Part shown: positions 53,931 through 64,000 of the stretch, in pieces
Layout of the letters: every line of letters begins with the position of its first letter
Position numbering within the stretch: the first letter of the stretch is position 1
From: Ligustrum vulgare
Taxonomy: Eukaryota > Streptophyta > Magnoliopsida > Lamiales > Oleaceae
Assembly: GCA_963555705.1 (NCBI GenBank)
Contig: OY743176.1
Coordinates: 62,570,040 to 62,634,039 of the forward strand
Direction: 5' to 3'
Length of the DNA stretch: 64,000 bases
The notes under the pieces: generated by a model
What the model saw: the letters and a program-made list of their open reading frames with translations, nothing else
Told to the model about the DNA's origin: nothing
Databases searched by the model: none
Translations under genes and position numbers: made by a program

Positions 53931-56717
53931 TGTATTTTATACACTTATTTGTGTGCCAAAATTAGGATTTTATACATTTGTTTAAGAATATTCGCTACTC
54001 ATTCGGTTTATATTTCAGAAAATAACCTAAAATTGAGAAATATATGCAAATGAAGTAAATACCGAGGAATTGGATGATTATTGGAGCTAATTTATAAACA
54101 TGAAGAAGTGCAATGAGTGAATTGAGAAGAACAAGATAGAAAATGGAAGAAATCAGAACTATATGGGCCAAATTGCTACAATTGAAAGTTGGAGGACTTG
54201 GATGCAAATAAAGTAGTAAGACCAACTTAAACAAAAATCAAAAGTAGAAAATTGCATTGTAGCAGAGAACCATGTGACCACAAGTTTCAAGCATCGTGGC
54301 CGCGCGAGAATCAGCAAATTAACAAAACTGTCTTTGGTATAACTGCGCGGCCACTAAGTTTACTACTGTACGGTCACGCGCCTTTCTGGCCCAGCAGTCT
54401 GTTCGGCCCATGCGCGAATTTTCATGGTAATTCTCCTTTTTTACCTAGTTTTCATGCACAACTATAAATACTAGTATTTTGGACGAGTTTAGGATTCTGA
54501 ATATTGTTCTCAATTGTGCTTAACTAGAGAGAGTTCATGCTATATTTTTGTCCAATTGAAGAGGGATCCACGCGAGACCAAAGACAAGATTGAATAGATG
54601 AACGGGGTGATCTCTTTTTATATTTATTGTAATTTATTTTCAATTATGTACTTAGGCTAGACGTTTAGTGTTGAGAATTGTGATAAAGCCTTATTATTTT
54701 GATTTTATGCTTTGACTCTTGTTTAAGTTATATAATTCATGAGTTTGAGTAATTAAAGTACGTTTTTTTTTTTATTTTATGCAAATTTCTGGCCAATTTT
54801 TGTATAATTGAGTGGCATTTTCTGAAAATTGAGAGAGAGTAGGAGAATGTTAGACATGTTTAACTACCGTTAGGTACGATATCGCATCCAAGTAATAAAA
54901 TAGACTTTTTGAGTCCGAATTATCGTCCCACAAAGATTGTAATTAAATACCGAAACTGTATGTGCTCTCGTTCTATTTGAATAGTAAAATAATGATGAAT
55001 TAATTGAACTCAAACGTTAAACTAAAAAGAGCAAAATAAAAGAAAAGACATTTAGATTATCTAAATTGATGTTTGTAAGTGTTGGGAAATCCGATTTCAT
55101 GTTGTCAATACTTTTAGTTCTTATTATCTAGTTTTATTCCTATTTATGTGCTTGATCGAATTCACTTATGCATATGAAATTTCCCTCTCAGGTTTAAATC
55201 AACTCTACATAATTAGTCAATCGTGTTAACGAACATCAAATTGTAATGATTAGGTGCATGGAATACAAGAATTCATGTAGCAATCACAATAATAACGAAT
55301 GTATATCTCTATCGTTCGTCCAATTACTGGACTTTATTCCTAGATTTAAGTGTTAGCTCCCCTCTCGAATTATGAAAACACTCATTAAATCATGAATTAG
55401 TCGCGAATTAGTTCATGCATTAAACATAAAATAAAATCATCACATGCAACAAAAGCGCAAAACTAGAATAGTAGAATTAAATGAGTAAAACTAGGCTACA
55501 TCGAATATCCCAACTTTGAAATTAATAATTCATCAATAAAGAAATAAATATGCAGTAAAAATCTAAACTACGCATGTTAAGTTTATCAAATTAACAAATA
55601 AAAGGAAATCTTGCACCAACTATTTCGCCCCCTTTGATAATTTTCAATTCCCAAGCTTTTGCCTTCAATTTCCTCCCAAAAATTTGATGTTAAGAACGTG
55701 GAATTATGATGTTTAGAAGCTGTGCAAAGGTCCACTTTTTTGTGCATGAGAACTTTTATATATAGAGGAGGAGAAAACCTAGGCAAATAAGGAAACAAAT
55801 CCGCTCATGGGCCTAACTTCACTGGGCCTCGAACAACTGCGTGGCCGCACAAACATTTGGAAAATGGTTATGTTAATTTGAAGATATTCGGCGGCCACCA
55901 AGTCAAGAAGACGTGGCAACGCAGTAGAAGCTTTTCAGCATGAATTCATCTTTTTCGATGAGTTTAAGCTGCTCCCTGGAATTTCAAAACTCTTCAAATC
56001 TTCTTCCAAACTCCAATTCATCTTCAATTAATCTCTCGAAATTTGATTTCTTCACTTACTTAGCTCTCATTGTAAACCTTGGTTGGCAACACCAACATCC
56101 AATTTCCTCTTTTTAGCTCCAATTGGCTTCCAAATGTGCATTATTCTACTTTATTACTTCATTTTTTCATGTTTGGAAAATTCCTACAGTGTAAACAAAT
56201 CTAAAGAAATTATGTAGAGATTATTCAAGAATGACAATAATTTACTCTAATTTAGACACGTAAATAAGTGTATAAAATACACTTATCAATATACCACCTA
56301 TGCCTACTGTTATCCTTAAAAAGTGTTCACAAAACTAAAATAATTTTCTAGTGTTCAATTCTTCGAAGAGATATAGTCGAGTTACATTTTAGAAAAAGGT
56401 TCTTAATGCATCCTTGAGAGAGGACTTAAATGACATTTGGAACACGGATTTTCAAATACTCATGAATTATAGTTAAATAATTGAGTCAAGGCATAATTGA
56501 TAGATTTAAGATGGATTCTCAATTTCCAACACGCTTGCTTTCATTGATTTTAATTCAATTTTTCATTGCTTTCTTAGTTTAATTCCTAGTTTAAATTCAT
56601 TCAACACATCACCATTGAAATTCTCGTTGCGGTTAAGGAATTCAGCCTAAAATACAATTTACCCAATCCCTTGGGTACGAAATCTGGACTTTTTGTCCAC
56701 TTTATTACTTGTGCGAT
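53931..56717. mobile_element. LTR-derived insert with inverted LTR copies, inside the Tat integrase gene
   Basis: The plus strand at 53931 starts tgataattgtattttatac, and the minus strand at about 56290 starts tgataagtgtattttatac; both continue cacttatttr(c/t)gtg. Both copies go on to a CG-rich phrase (gcgcggccac; gcggccacgcag), a TATA box and a leader. The minus-strand copy runs to about 54860, ending in the common LTR phrase tgggacgataattcgg. The segment from 56291 to 56717 ends with a similar plus-strand phrase (ttgggtacgaaatctgg), so a minus-strand LTR probably lies within a plus-strand one. atataccac-like words occur near both edges, but no clean TSD. Confidence 0.55.
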
Positions 56718-57357
56718 CCGTAGGCCATCGAGAATAGATTTCCTCCTGTGATAGTGTGTAAGGTAGTTCAGATTGCTCATAAGATTTGTGGTTGTTCATT
56801 CACCCAAGCTCCTTTCATTGATTTCAACTTCCTTTTCAGAGTGTTCTTTATAGTTTTACTGACCACCTCCACCTATCCGTTCACGTGCGGATGGTGTGCA
56901 GAGGAAAATAGATTACAGATCTCGAAATCATCACACAATTCTTTAGCCTTTCAGTTTCTGAATTACTTCACATCGTCTGTTAGCAAAGAGTGAGTGATGC
57001 CGAACCTGCATATTATGTTCTTCCACATGAATTTGGAAGTGTTGGCCTCTGTGATTTTCATCAATGGCTCAACTTCTACCCATTTGGTGAAGTTGTCTAT
57101 AGCTACGATTGCGTAGCAATGGTTTACCCTTCCTCTTGGCATTGGTCCAATGATAGTAATGCCCCACTTTGTAAATGGACACGAAGTTGTTACTACCCTC
57201 AACTCATGGTAAGGCAAATGTGGTATTGTGGTATGCCGTTGGCATCTGTCGTATTTACGGGAAAAAAATATTTGCATCCTTTCGCATTGTAGGCCAAAAG
57301 TGCCCCTGTTTCAGGGGCCTTCCACTCCATAGATAGCTCTCCAACATGATTTCCAAA
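56718..57357 (-). pseudogene. Tat integrase core and zinc-finger fragment
   Basis: Minus strand from 57357: GNHVGE and a TGALLAYNAKGCKYF-like remnant of the HHCC region. Then VTTSCPFTKWGITIIGPMPR and CYAIVAIDNFTKWVEVEPLM (core with first D), FGITHSLLTDDVK (second D), SSAHHPHVNG, VVSKTIKNTLKRKLKSMKGA and NLFSMAYG. Stops and frameshifts occur. The protein is broken at MAYG by the 53931-56717 insert and before GNHVGE by the solo LTR at 57363. Confidence 0.8.
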
Positions 57358-57362
57358 AATCC

Positions 57363-58353
57363 TGACGCGATCCCGGGAGGGGAATCTCGTCGAACAACGC
57401 GGAATAACGAAATCTAAAACCCTAGGAAAGATCTAAATCAGATCTGACACGAAAATAACAAGAATTAAAATACTGGAAAGATAAAATTGACGATAGGACC
57501 TTGACCCAAGATTCACGACGCAATTAATTGACGATGCGGAATCGAGATCCAAGGTTTTCGAAACACCACAAGGACTTGTCAATTTCCTTGATAAGATTCT
57601 AATTGGAAACGCCACAAATATTCTCGCGAATATTTGATAAGTTCAACGCCACAAATATTTTCACAATATTTGATAAGTTGGATTTGTTCTCGAAGAACAC
57701 AAAAGGGACTCCTCAACCTTTTAATTGGAGAAAACTCTCTCAACTTTATTAATCTCAAAATCAAACTTAACTCTTTACAATGAATTGAAAAAGCGTATAA
57801 ATAAGCAAAATAACCTAGCATCTAATTTACTCAAAATAGAATTATAATTATACTAAAATTCTAAACTAGGAAAATAACCAAAAACTAAAAAAGGAATAAA
57901 GTAATTAAAAATCCGGAAAATCTGGCCGCTACTCATTTACGGCCGTGAATAATTCTTTTACGGCCGTAATGGCCTTTCTGATTAAAATTGTGTCATCGAT
58001 TACGGCTGTGACGAATCTCTTACGGCCGTGAAATGCTCCTTTTACGGCCGTAACTTCCAAGCTTACGGCCGTAAGCGTCGTTCTGCAGAAATTCTTCCTT
58101 TTTCTTCGACAATTGGTTACGTCCGTGACAACATGATTTACGGCCGTGAATATATAGGTTACGGCCGTGAAGGTCATCCATTACGGCCGTAATGGATTTT
58201 CTGCCCCAAAAACTTTGCTTACTCGGCTTGGCTTGATCCGTCCCTCTTCTTGACTCGACCCCAACATGGAACTTACTCCGTTTTGCACGTAGATCGCTGT
58301 CATATTGTCGATGGCTCAACTTTTCCCTTCGAAGCCTGGTCCGGATCATATCA
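57363..58353 (-). mobile_element. Solo LTR, 991 bp, perfect 5-bp TSD, with ACGGCCGT array
   Basis: Starts tgacgcgatcccggg and ends ggatcatatca, flanked by aatcc on both sides (57358-57362 and 58354-58358). It splits the Tat integrase between YVMMEIHE and GNHVGE. Shared phrases (cttgacc(c/t)(g/a)a, gccacaa, ttgataagtt) relate it to the LTR at 25775-26461. Between 57940 and 58195 it carries ten copies of acggccgt or one-mismatch versions. Confidence 0.9.
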
Positions 58354-58373
58354 AATCCATTCATGAATTTCCA

Positions 58374-59033
58374 TCATGACATACTTTCCATTCGTAAGAC
58401 CCACACAATGCAGTAAGGGGCGGTATAGCTTCGTTTGTATAATACCTCGTCTTTTAAGATAAAGTGAGTCGTATACCTTTGTAATTTCTTGGTTGATTCC
58501 ACATCATTCGGTAGAGTTTGGTGTTTTAAGTAAGCAACAATCGGAATCATCCATGAGCCCTCATCTTCTATTGAAAAAACTTCTGCTCCGTGCCCGATTG
58601 AAGGGAACGAAAAATGCTCAATAGGCACTATGTTCAGTAGTTCGGCGTCTTTGATACTTGCCAATTTTGACAAGACATCTACGTTTGTAGTAGCGGACCT
58701 GGGTATGTGGACCAGCTTAGATTTTTCAAAATGAGTCACCAGATTCTTTACTCTCTTTAGATATGCTACCAAGTTAGGCTCTTTTGCAACAAAGTGCCCA
58801 TTGACTTGGCTTACAACCAGTTGGAAATAGCTCTTTGCCATCAATGTTTTGAATTTTAAAGCTATTGCTAGCTTTAAACCTACCATGAGTGCTTCATATT
58901 CTGCCGCATTGTTGGAAGTCGACCCTTCTAGGCTTACAAGTATCACTCCTACTCCGAAACTTCCTTCTGTCGAAGACTCATCAACAAACAGTCCCCATTC
59001 CCGAGTCTCCCCAGCGTTCTTAGTCATTTCCAC
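58374..59033 (-). pseudogene. Tat archaeal-type RNase H and pol linker
   Basis: A 219-codon open frame: GLFVDESSTEGSFGVGVILV and STSNNAAEYEALMVGLKLAI carry the first acidic residues of an archaeal-type RNase H. The usual SDSQLVV third motif reads KSYFQLVV, so an active-site acid is lost. QVNGHFVAKEPNLVAYL, VHIPRSATTNVDVLSKLAS and the following linker up to the integrase also fit. A second RNase H domain is diagnostic of the Tat lineage. Confidence 0.85.
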
Positions 59034-59235
59034 CTTGGGTGGATGTGTAAATTCAGCTATAAAGTCTACTAATGTCTCGCCCTTTATTTCTGTCTGAGGA
59101 TATATTGCAGGTCATATTGGATGACTTGTCTCATTGGGAAGTTTGTAAGCACCTGTATGGAGGTGATTGAAAGTAAGGACGAAGCTTCTGAGTTGCTATG
59201 ATCAATGCTAGAGCAAGGTTTTCCACGTTTGGATA

Positions 59236-60366
59236 TCACGTTTCAGCATTTAGCAAGGCATTGCTGATGTAGTACATGGGGAATTGACTCCCATCCTGTT
59301 CCCTAACTAAGATAGAACTTATTGCTTCCTTAGAGACGACCACATATAACAACAAAGACTTCCTGACTTCAAGTTTTGATAGAAGCAGGGTCCGTCCTAA
59401 GAAGTCTTTTAACTTTTTGAAGGCCTTTTCGCACTCTGGCACCCACTGGAACTTCTTTCCTCCTTTGAGGATTTTGAATAAAGGTAAACATTTATCTATG
59501 GATTTGGAGACAAACTTGCTCAATGCCGCCACTCTCCCGGTTAAGCTTTGGACCTCTTTGGGGTTTCGGGAGAGTGCATCTCAAGCAGAGCCTTGATTTT
59601 ATCTGAGTTGGCTTCAATTCCTCTGCTGTTTACCATAAACCCAATGAATTATCTGGAACCGGCTCCAAAAGAAAATTTTAGTGGGTTGAGCTCCATCCTA
59701 TACTTCCTCAATACATTGAAGGTCTCCACTAAATGCTCAACATGCTTTGATGCCTCCACGCTTTTCACTAGCATGTCGTCCACATACACCTCCATGGTAA
59801 TTCTGAGCTATTTTGAAAACATCTGATTTACCAACCTTTGATAGGTTGCTTCAGAATTTTTCAACCCAAATGTTATAGCCTTGTAACAATAAAGTCCCAT
59901 ATCCATGATAAAGGAGGTTTGTTCCTCATCAAGATTCATGCATGGGAATCTGGTTCTATTCGAAATATGCATCCATGAAACTCAGAACTTCATGGCCTAT
60001 AGTGGAGTCAACTAGTTGATCGATCCAGGGTAAGGGAAAAATGTCTTTTGGGCATGCGTGATTTAAGTTTGAAAAATCGATACACACCCTCAACTTTCCA
60101 CTGTGTTTAGGAACCAATACTGGCTTAGAAACCTACTTCAAATATCAAGATTCTCTGATGAAGCCATTTTTCAATAGCTTAGACACTTTTTCTTTTAAGG
60201 ACTCATACTTCTCCGAACTCATAGGCCTCCTTTTATTCCTATGTCCTGGGTTGTTTGGATCAATATGGAACCTATGATAGGTCACTCTTGGGTCTATGTC
60301 CACTATGTCATCATGCTTCCATGCGAATACATCGAGGTTTCGTAAGAGGAAGATCTTTAAACTCAT
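59236..60366 (-). pseudogene. Tat reverse transcriptase and first RNase H
   Basis: Minus strand: RNLDVFAWKHDDIVDIDPRV, HIDPNNPGHRNKRRPMSSEK (RT N-terminus, 60366-60145); a frame-broken middle with PVLVPKHSGKLRVCIDFSNL; the catalytic MEVYVDDMLVKS with YVDD intact (59775-59786); SRGIEANSDKIKAL; then AALSKFVSKSIDKCLPLFKI and FLGRTLLLSKLEVRKSLLLY. Several stops interrupt the frame even though the YVDD box survives. Confidence 0.85.
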
Positions 60367-60659
60367 AAGTTGAGTCTTCTACAATTTTCCTTCATGGGAT
60401 CAAGGGGATCAACTGAGAAGCATTCCAACTTCTCATCCGAGGCAGTACGATAATCTGCACCCATCATTCTAGGATCCAAATCCGTCAGATCCTCTCCATC
60501 CACCATCGTGACATCCGTGCCTATGATAAGTTCAGTACCCACTTTTTTAGGGTCTTGAGCCATATCGGACATTGCTACATCACTAATCATGTTGATAATC
60601 AGATCTTAGAACTTTCAGATTGCATTCGTGTAGCATGACCTGGATTCAGTCTGACTTCC
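60367..60659 (-). pseudogene. Tat protease-RT linker
   Basis: The open frame 60590-60363 encodes DVAMSDMAQDPKKVGTELII, TDVTMVDGEDLTDLDPRMMG and CFSVDPLDP, an acidic linker typical between protease and RT in Tat pol. Confidence 0.6.
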
Positions 60660-61055
60660 TTAGACAGTCGCTACCCCATTTTCTGTTGGAAATTTCATGC
60701 AGATGTACTTTGTGTGGGTGATAGCCTTGAGGTTAATGAGACTTGGTCTCCCAATGGAACCATGATAGGATGAACTTTTGTCCACTATCAAAAATGCCAT
60801 TGGGATTCTAGAAGTGGTGGGTGCTTGTCCCACTTCTGTCATGAAGATTATGGATCCTCTCGGTACAATAGTGTCTCTAGTAAAGCTGTAGATGGGGTCC
60901 GGAACTGGAGTGAGCAGGGTATCGATACTCATTTTTTCATAGTTGACCCCGTAAATCACATTTAAAAAGGCCCCATCATTTTCCAACATCCTGGATAAGC
61001 CATTTCTGGCCACCATTGTGCGGATTACTAGCGCATCATTACGCGGGAAGTGCAC
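60660..61055 (-). pseudogene. Tat protease region
   Basis: MHFPRNDALVIRTMVARNGL, VIYGVNYEKMSIDTLL, PRGSIIFMTEVGQAPTTSRI, FLIVDKSSSYHGSIGRPSLI, LKAITHTKYICMKFPTENGV: the plant Tat/Athila protease pattern. The catalytic D-[ST]-G expected before the start of this frame is not recognisable, and the GRP(S)L motif is kept. Confidence 0.8.
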
Positions 61056-61169
61056 CCCATTGCATTGTCCAATGTGAAGGTGGCGGGCTCCTTTCTTGAT
61101 GTCCCAGCAGGGTGTGAATTGATATGATAATTCACATTAGTGGTCTCTTTGGCCTCTCTAATGTACCAT

Positions 61170-62896
61170 TTCTAGGAATTGTTTGTGCTTCCCTTTGGGT
61201 GCAGTCCTCCAAAAATGGTGTCAATTTCATGGATTGGCGGGTCATTAGGAGGAAGGGGTAAGTCCCTGATATTTCTATCAGGTATTGGAGATTTATTCCT
61301 ATCATGGCTCTGCTCCCTGCGACAATTATTATTTTCTCCCCTTGGGGATATCGCTTGTATCCCTTCGTACGATCCGATTGAATCTCGGATTGTTGGGCCT
61401 ATTTGGTCTTCCCTTGCTCGTGGTCCCACTACCTCATTTCCTCTTGTTGGATTTTTTCTATGACAACATTTGCACATCCCTGCAATCCTCTGTTGCATGT
61501 CCATAAAATTGGTGGTACGCACAATACGCCCCAGTCATGGGCTGTTTACCACTTTAGCTAGCACCAACTCCTTCTGGAGTGATGATGAGTGTCATTGCAG
61601 GTAGGGAGGAGTATAAGTTAGGGATATCATCTGTTATTTCAGCTGTATAGATGGATTCGAACCCAGGAAATGGACGAGAACCACCTTTGCGGCAGTTTTC
61701 GGACTAATTTTTGTTATTCCCAATCGCTGGATTCACTTCGGACTGATATCCGATGTTGTATCACTTTTGAGGATGGCTATCTCTAGCCCTTACTATCTCT
61801 TCCAAGATGTTCTCCTTGCTATCTCTTTCGTACATCTCTCCATAACATGCTCGTCATGTTTAAGACTTCAAGCCCCCTTTTAGGGCGGAAAACTTTTCTT
61901 CTTCTATTATGTTTTCATAGTTGTGCATTTCCTCAATGAACCGGGCTAGGTAACCCTTCAAAAATTCATTCCTCCCTTGCCTTGGATCTTGTAGACATTG
62001 GAGCGGAATTTGTCCAGGCCTGGTGGACACAAAGTCATTTTAAAGGATAAATTTAGATCTCTCCAATTGTGGATGCTGCCAAGTGGGATTTTTTTTGTAC
62101 CATCTTATGGGACTCCCTTCAAGTGTTAGAGCAAATGCTTTGCACTTGTGTTAGAGTGGCTCCTGCCATCTCCATGCTGGTGTGGTAGTTTAAAAGGTGA
62201 TGGTCAGGTCACCTCTCCTGAAGTACTTTGTGATCTCCGTCATTTCGAAGTCAGTAGGTACTGGATACCTCCGGATGCTCTCAGAGAAGGGGCTTATTTC
62301 CTCCTCATCGTCTATTTCGTATGACGGGAGTTCATCATTATTTTCGTCATGGTCTAATTTTACTGCACCATGGTAATAGTTGTAGGGTTGATACGACTGG
62401 TTCTTTCCATGGGGTGACAAGGCTTAGCCGTAATGCAGTCTTTGGTAGTCTGACAGGTCTCCTTGGGCTTAGGAGTGAGTTCCGCAGCTCTTCACTCCGA
62501 CCTATTCCTAGGCTCTTGAGTTTGCAGGTAAGCTTTTTCATCTCCCCTTTCATACCTATTTCTAGGCATGAAACCTTACGAATGAACTTGTTCAGCCCAC
62601 CAATCTCTCCTATTTCTAAGTGCTTGTGTTTGGGGACAGGCTTCTTCAGCCCCTCCCCTTGTCTATTTCTAGACCATAACCACCTATTCGGTTGAAAACA
62701 CTGCCAGGTCTTGATGGTGCAGCTTCTTTATGATATCCAGGAGGGGAATTGTGTTCCTCTGGCACTTCTTACACAAAGTCCTCCTCGTGAGGATGCATGG
62801 AGCATCGGAAGGTGAGTAATTTGGTTGAGTTTGAGGGTAATGCGGTGGTGCTACTAGCTCGTTTATCACATATCCCCTTGCCATATAGGAATTCAT
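61170..62896 (-). pseudogene. Tat gag, heavily frameshifted
   Basis: Minus strand: MARGYVINELVAPPHYPQTQ, then DELPSYEIDDEEEISPFSES and IRRYPVPTDFEMTEITKYF (the SPF-x-I gag landmark, 62420-62190), then a broken middle. A zinc-knuckle-like CAYHQFYGHATEDCRDVQML follows at about 61530-61470, and then an Asn/Arg-rich tail with LPLPPNDPPIHEIDTIFGGL. Stops and frameshifts are frequent throughout. Confidence 0.75.
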
Positions 62897-63143
62897 GGCA
62901 GGAATTTGCTCAATCTATTGTTTTTACATTTCCAACATTTGAGCAGCCATGTGCGTCATCTCTCTTAGCAAACGCCAACTCTTTTACCGACGAGGAGGGT
63001 TAGGTTGAGGAATTTCCTCATTGGCGTTTTGAGGTTGAGCATTTGTGGGCATTTCTCCGTTGAGTCATATTGTTCATCCCTACTTCTCCGGGAGTTAGCG
63101 TTGTTATCACTTTCTCTCATGGTTGTAGTGATTTAGGAGTAGT

Positions 63144-63430
63144 CCTTTTTCAAGGTGGGGAAACTTATATTTCAAAGTTATAAGCCTTTTTCAAGGTGGG
63201 GAAACTTATATTTCAAAGTTATAAGCCTTTTTCAAGGATTAATGAACCTATGTTTCAAAGTATTTAGCTTTTTTAAAGGTTGATTAACTTATGTTTCAAA
63301 GTTTTTAGCCTTTTTCAAGGTTTCACAAGTGTCACCCGCTTTTTCAAGAAGTTTCTCACCTTTTTTCAAGGTTTGTATAGTTTATTTTCACTCTTTTTCA
63401 AGAGGCTTTCTGCCTTTTTCAAGGTTCTTG
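63144..63430. repeat. 41-bp tandem repeat array in the Tat 5' leader
   Basis: Units starting cctttttcaagg occur at 63144, 63185, 63226, about 63268 and 63309, spaced 41-42 bp; the first two are nearly identical. Degenerate ctttttcaag half-units continue to about 63430. The array lies between the PBS and gag. Confidence 0.9.
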
Positions 63431-63474
63431 ATAGTTTTCTATCAGGTGGTTTTCGTGGTTAGAAGTGTGGTTTT

Positions 63475-63492
63475 CCACAGACGGCTCCAAAA
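63475..63492 (-). other. Tat primer-binding site
   Basis: The minus strand reads ttttggagccgtctgtgg directly after the LTR end (...tgatcaaca). This is a one-base variant of the TTTTGGCGCCGTCTGTGG-type site common in Tat/Athila elements. It fixes the LTR boundary at 63493. Confidence 0.75.
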
Positions 63493-63776
63493 TGTTGATC
63501 ACAAAATCTGATAGGATCTTAGATTAACACGTCTCATCTCCTCTCTATTGAACACATGAACTTTCTGCACACTTGGACAAACAATTATTATGCAATGGGG
63601 GCTGGGGTGGCACCCTTTTACACTCCGATGCTCAAATCAATACTCACTTCAAGTAAATATAATTTGGGTGCGGGAAATATAAGTGTGTAGAAGAGAGAAA
63701 AGGGAGTGAGATTTGTATATAGAGTTTGAGTATTGAGTTTCTAACATTTTTTTGGAGGCAAATGTAGTCTGTTTAG
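63493..63776 (-). repeat. Truncated 5' LTR of the Tat element
   Basis: Collinear with 29104-29385 from tgttgatcacaaaatc to tgtagtctgttta, after which the two sequences diverge completely. The missing remainder was deleted or displaced by another insertion. Confidence 0.8.
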
Positions 63777-63813
63777 GGTGGGATCTCTACTGTTGCACCA
63801 GAAATATTGTGCC

Positions 63814-63968
63814 TGTTTGGTATAGATTAAAAATTAGATTTTTATCAAAGTCAAAGTCATCAATTAATTAAAACCATATATTTCATGGGTCTCAAAACTT
63901 TTTAATCACACATCTCATCACATTTTCTCAAAATCCATTAAAAATCTAATTTTAATCTCTATCAAACA
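63814..63968. mobile_element. Fold-back MITE, 155 bp
   Basis: The left end tgtttggtatagattaaaa and the reverse of the right end (tgtttgatagagattaaaa) extend into ttagattttta on both sides, giving arms near 30 bp. Non-coding. TSD not confirmed. Confidence 0.7.
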
Positions 63969-64000
63969 AGGACATTATATACAAAGCCACTGAATACATC

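Larger units (their letters stand above)
29104..63776 (-). mobile_element. Tat-lineage Ty3/gypsy retrotransposon hosting all nested insertions
   Basis: Minus-strand order is 5' LTR (63493-63776, truncated), PBS (63475-63492), tandem-repeat leader, gag, protease, RT, RNase H, archaeal-type RNase H, integrase, then a plus-strand antisense ORF and the 3' LTR starting at 29104. The two LTR pieces share tgttga(c/t)cacaaaatc starts and the blocks tatgcaatggggg and gagtttgagtattgagtttc. Gag-pol followed by a second RNase H and an antisense ORF is the known layout of Tat elements. Removing the identified inserts leaves roughly 13-15 kb, a normal Tat size. Many stops plus visible LTR divergence make it old and dead. 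The assignment of the left and right parts to one element rests on orientation, gene order and LTR similarity. Confidence 0.75.

Noticed and set aside
58020..58364. Minus-strand frame with repeated HGRK peptides
   Set aside because: Produced by translating the acggccgt array of a solo LTR; no evidence of coding.

Overview
The window is plant nuclear DNA, most likely a eudicot. Three spliced or plant-type host genes are visible: the 3' half of a PIG-A-like GPI-anchor gene, an ERN/RAP2.11-type AP2/ERF factor, and a complete SnRK1 alpha kinase with ten coding exons. They sit in AT-rich intergenic DNA full of hAT-type MITEs, followed by about 35 kb of nested retrotransposons. Nothing in the sequence identifies the species.

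Genes (1-20 kb). Plus-strand PIG-A exons end at 4436. About 7 kb of gene-free DNA with MITEs and tandem duplications follows. The ERF gene (11548-12639, plus, no intron) converges on the SnRK1 alpha gene (13359-19088, minus, 513 codons, with a likely 5' UTR intron up to about 20145). Two MITEs lie inside one SnRK1 intron, and a third GC-rich element lies in the 5' UTR intron.

Middle (20-29 kb). A decayed minus-strand hAT transposase of the DUF4371/ZMYM1-like type (22480-26880) is split by a short deleted Ty3/gypsy element (23948-26461). Several small fold-back elements follow.

Nest (29.1-63.8 kb). I read this as one old Tat-lineage Ty3/gypsy element on the minus strand. Its 5' LTR and PBS are near 63.5 kb; a tandem-repeat leader, gag, protease, reverse transcriptase, archaeal-type RNase H and integrase run down to 53.6 kb. 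A spliced antisense ORF with a Transposase_28-like domain lies on the plus strand (34.6-37.45 kb), and the 3' LTR starts at 29104. Into it have inserted: a 4137-bp Ac-like hAT transposon with a perfect 8-bp TSD (30401-34537); a gypsy element with two full LTRs (38509-50465), which holds a non-autonomous relative (42275-47319) and a 394-bp TRIM (47323-47716); a copia-like solo LTR (50835-51752, perfect TSD); an inverted-LTR block inside the integrase gene (53931-56717); and a solo LTR, also in the integrase (57363-58353, perfect TSD).

All transposon genes I could follow carry stops, frameshifts or lost catalytic residues, so none looks autonomous. The least explained object is the inner non-autonomous gypsy element. 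It has lost RT and RNase H and all the catalytic residues I could check, yet keeps a stop-free frame of about 500 codons in which an integrase zinc-binding-like module appears three times. A second recurring theme is self-complementary CpG-rich motifs arrayed inside several unrelated LTRs.
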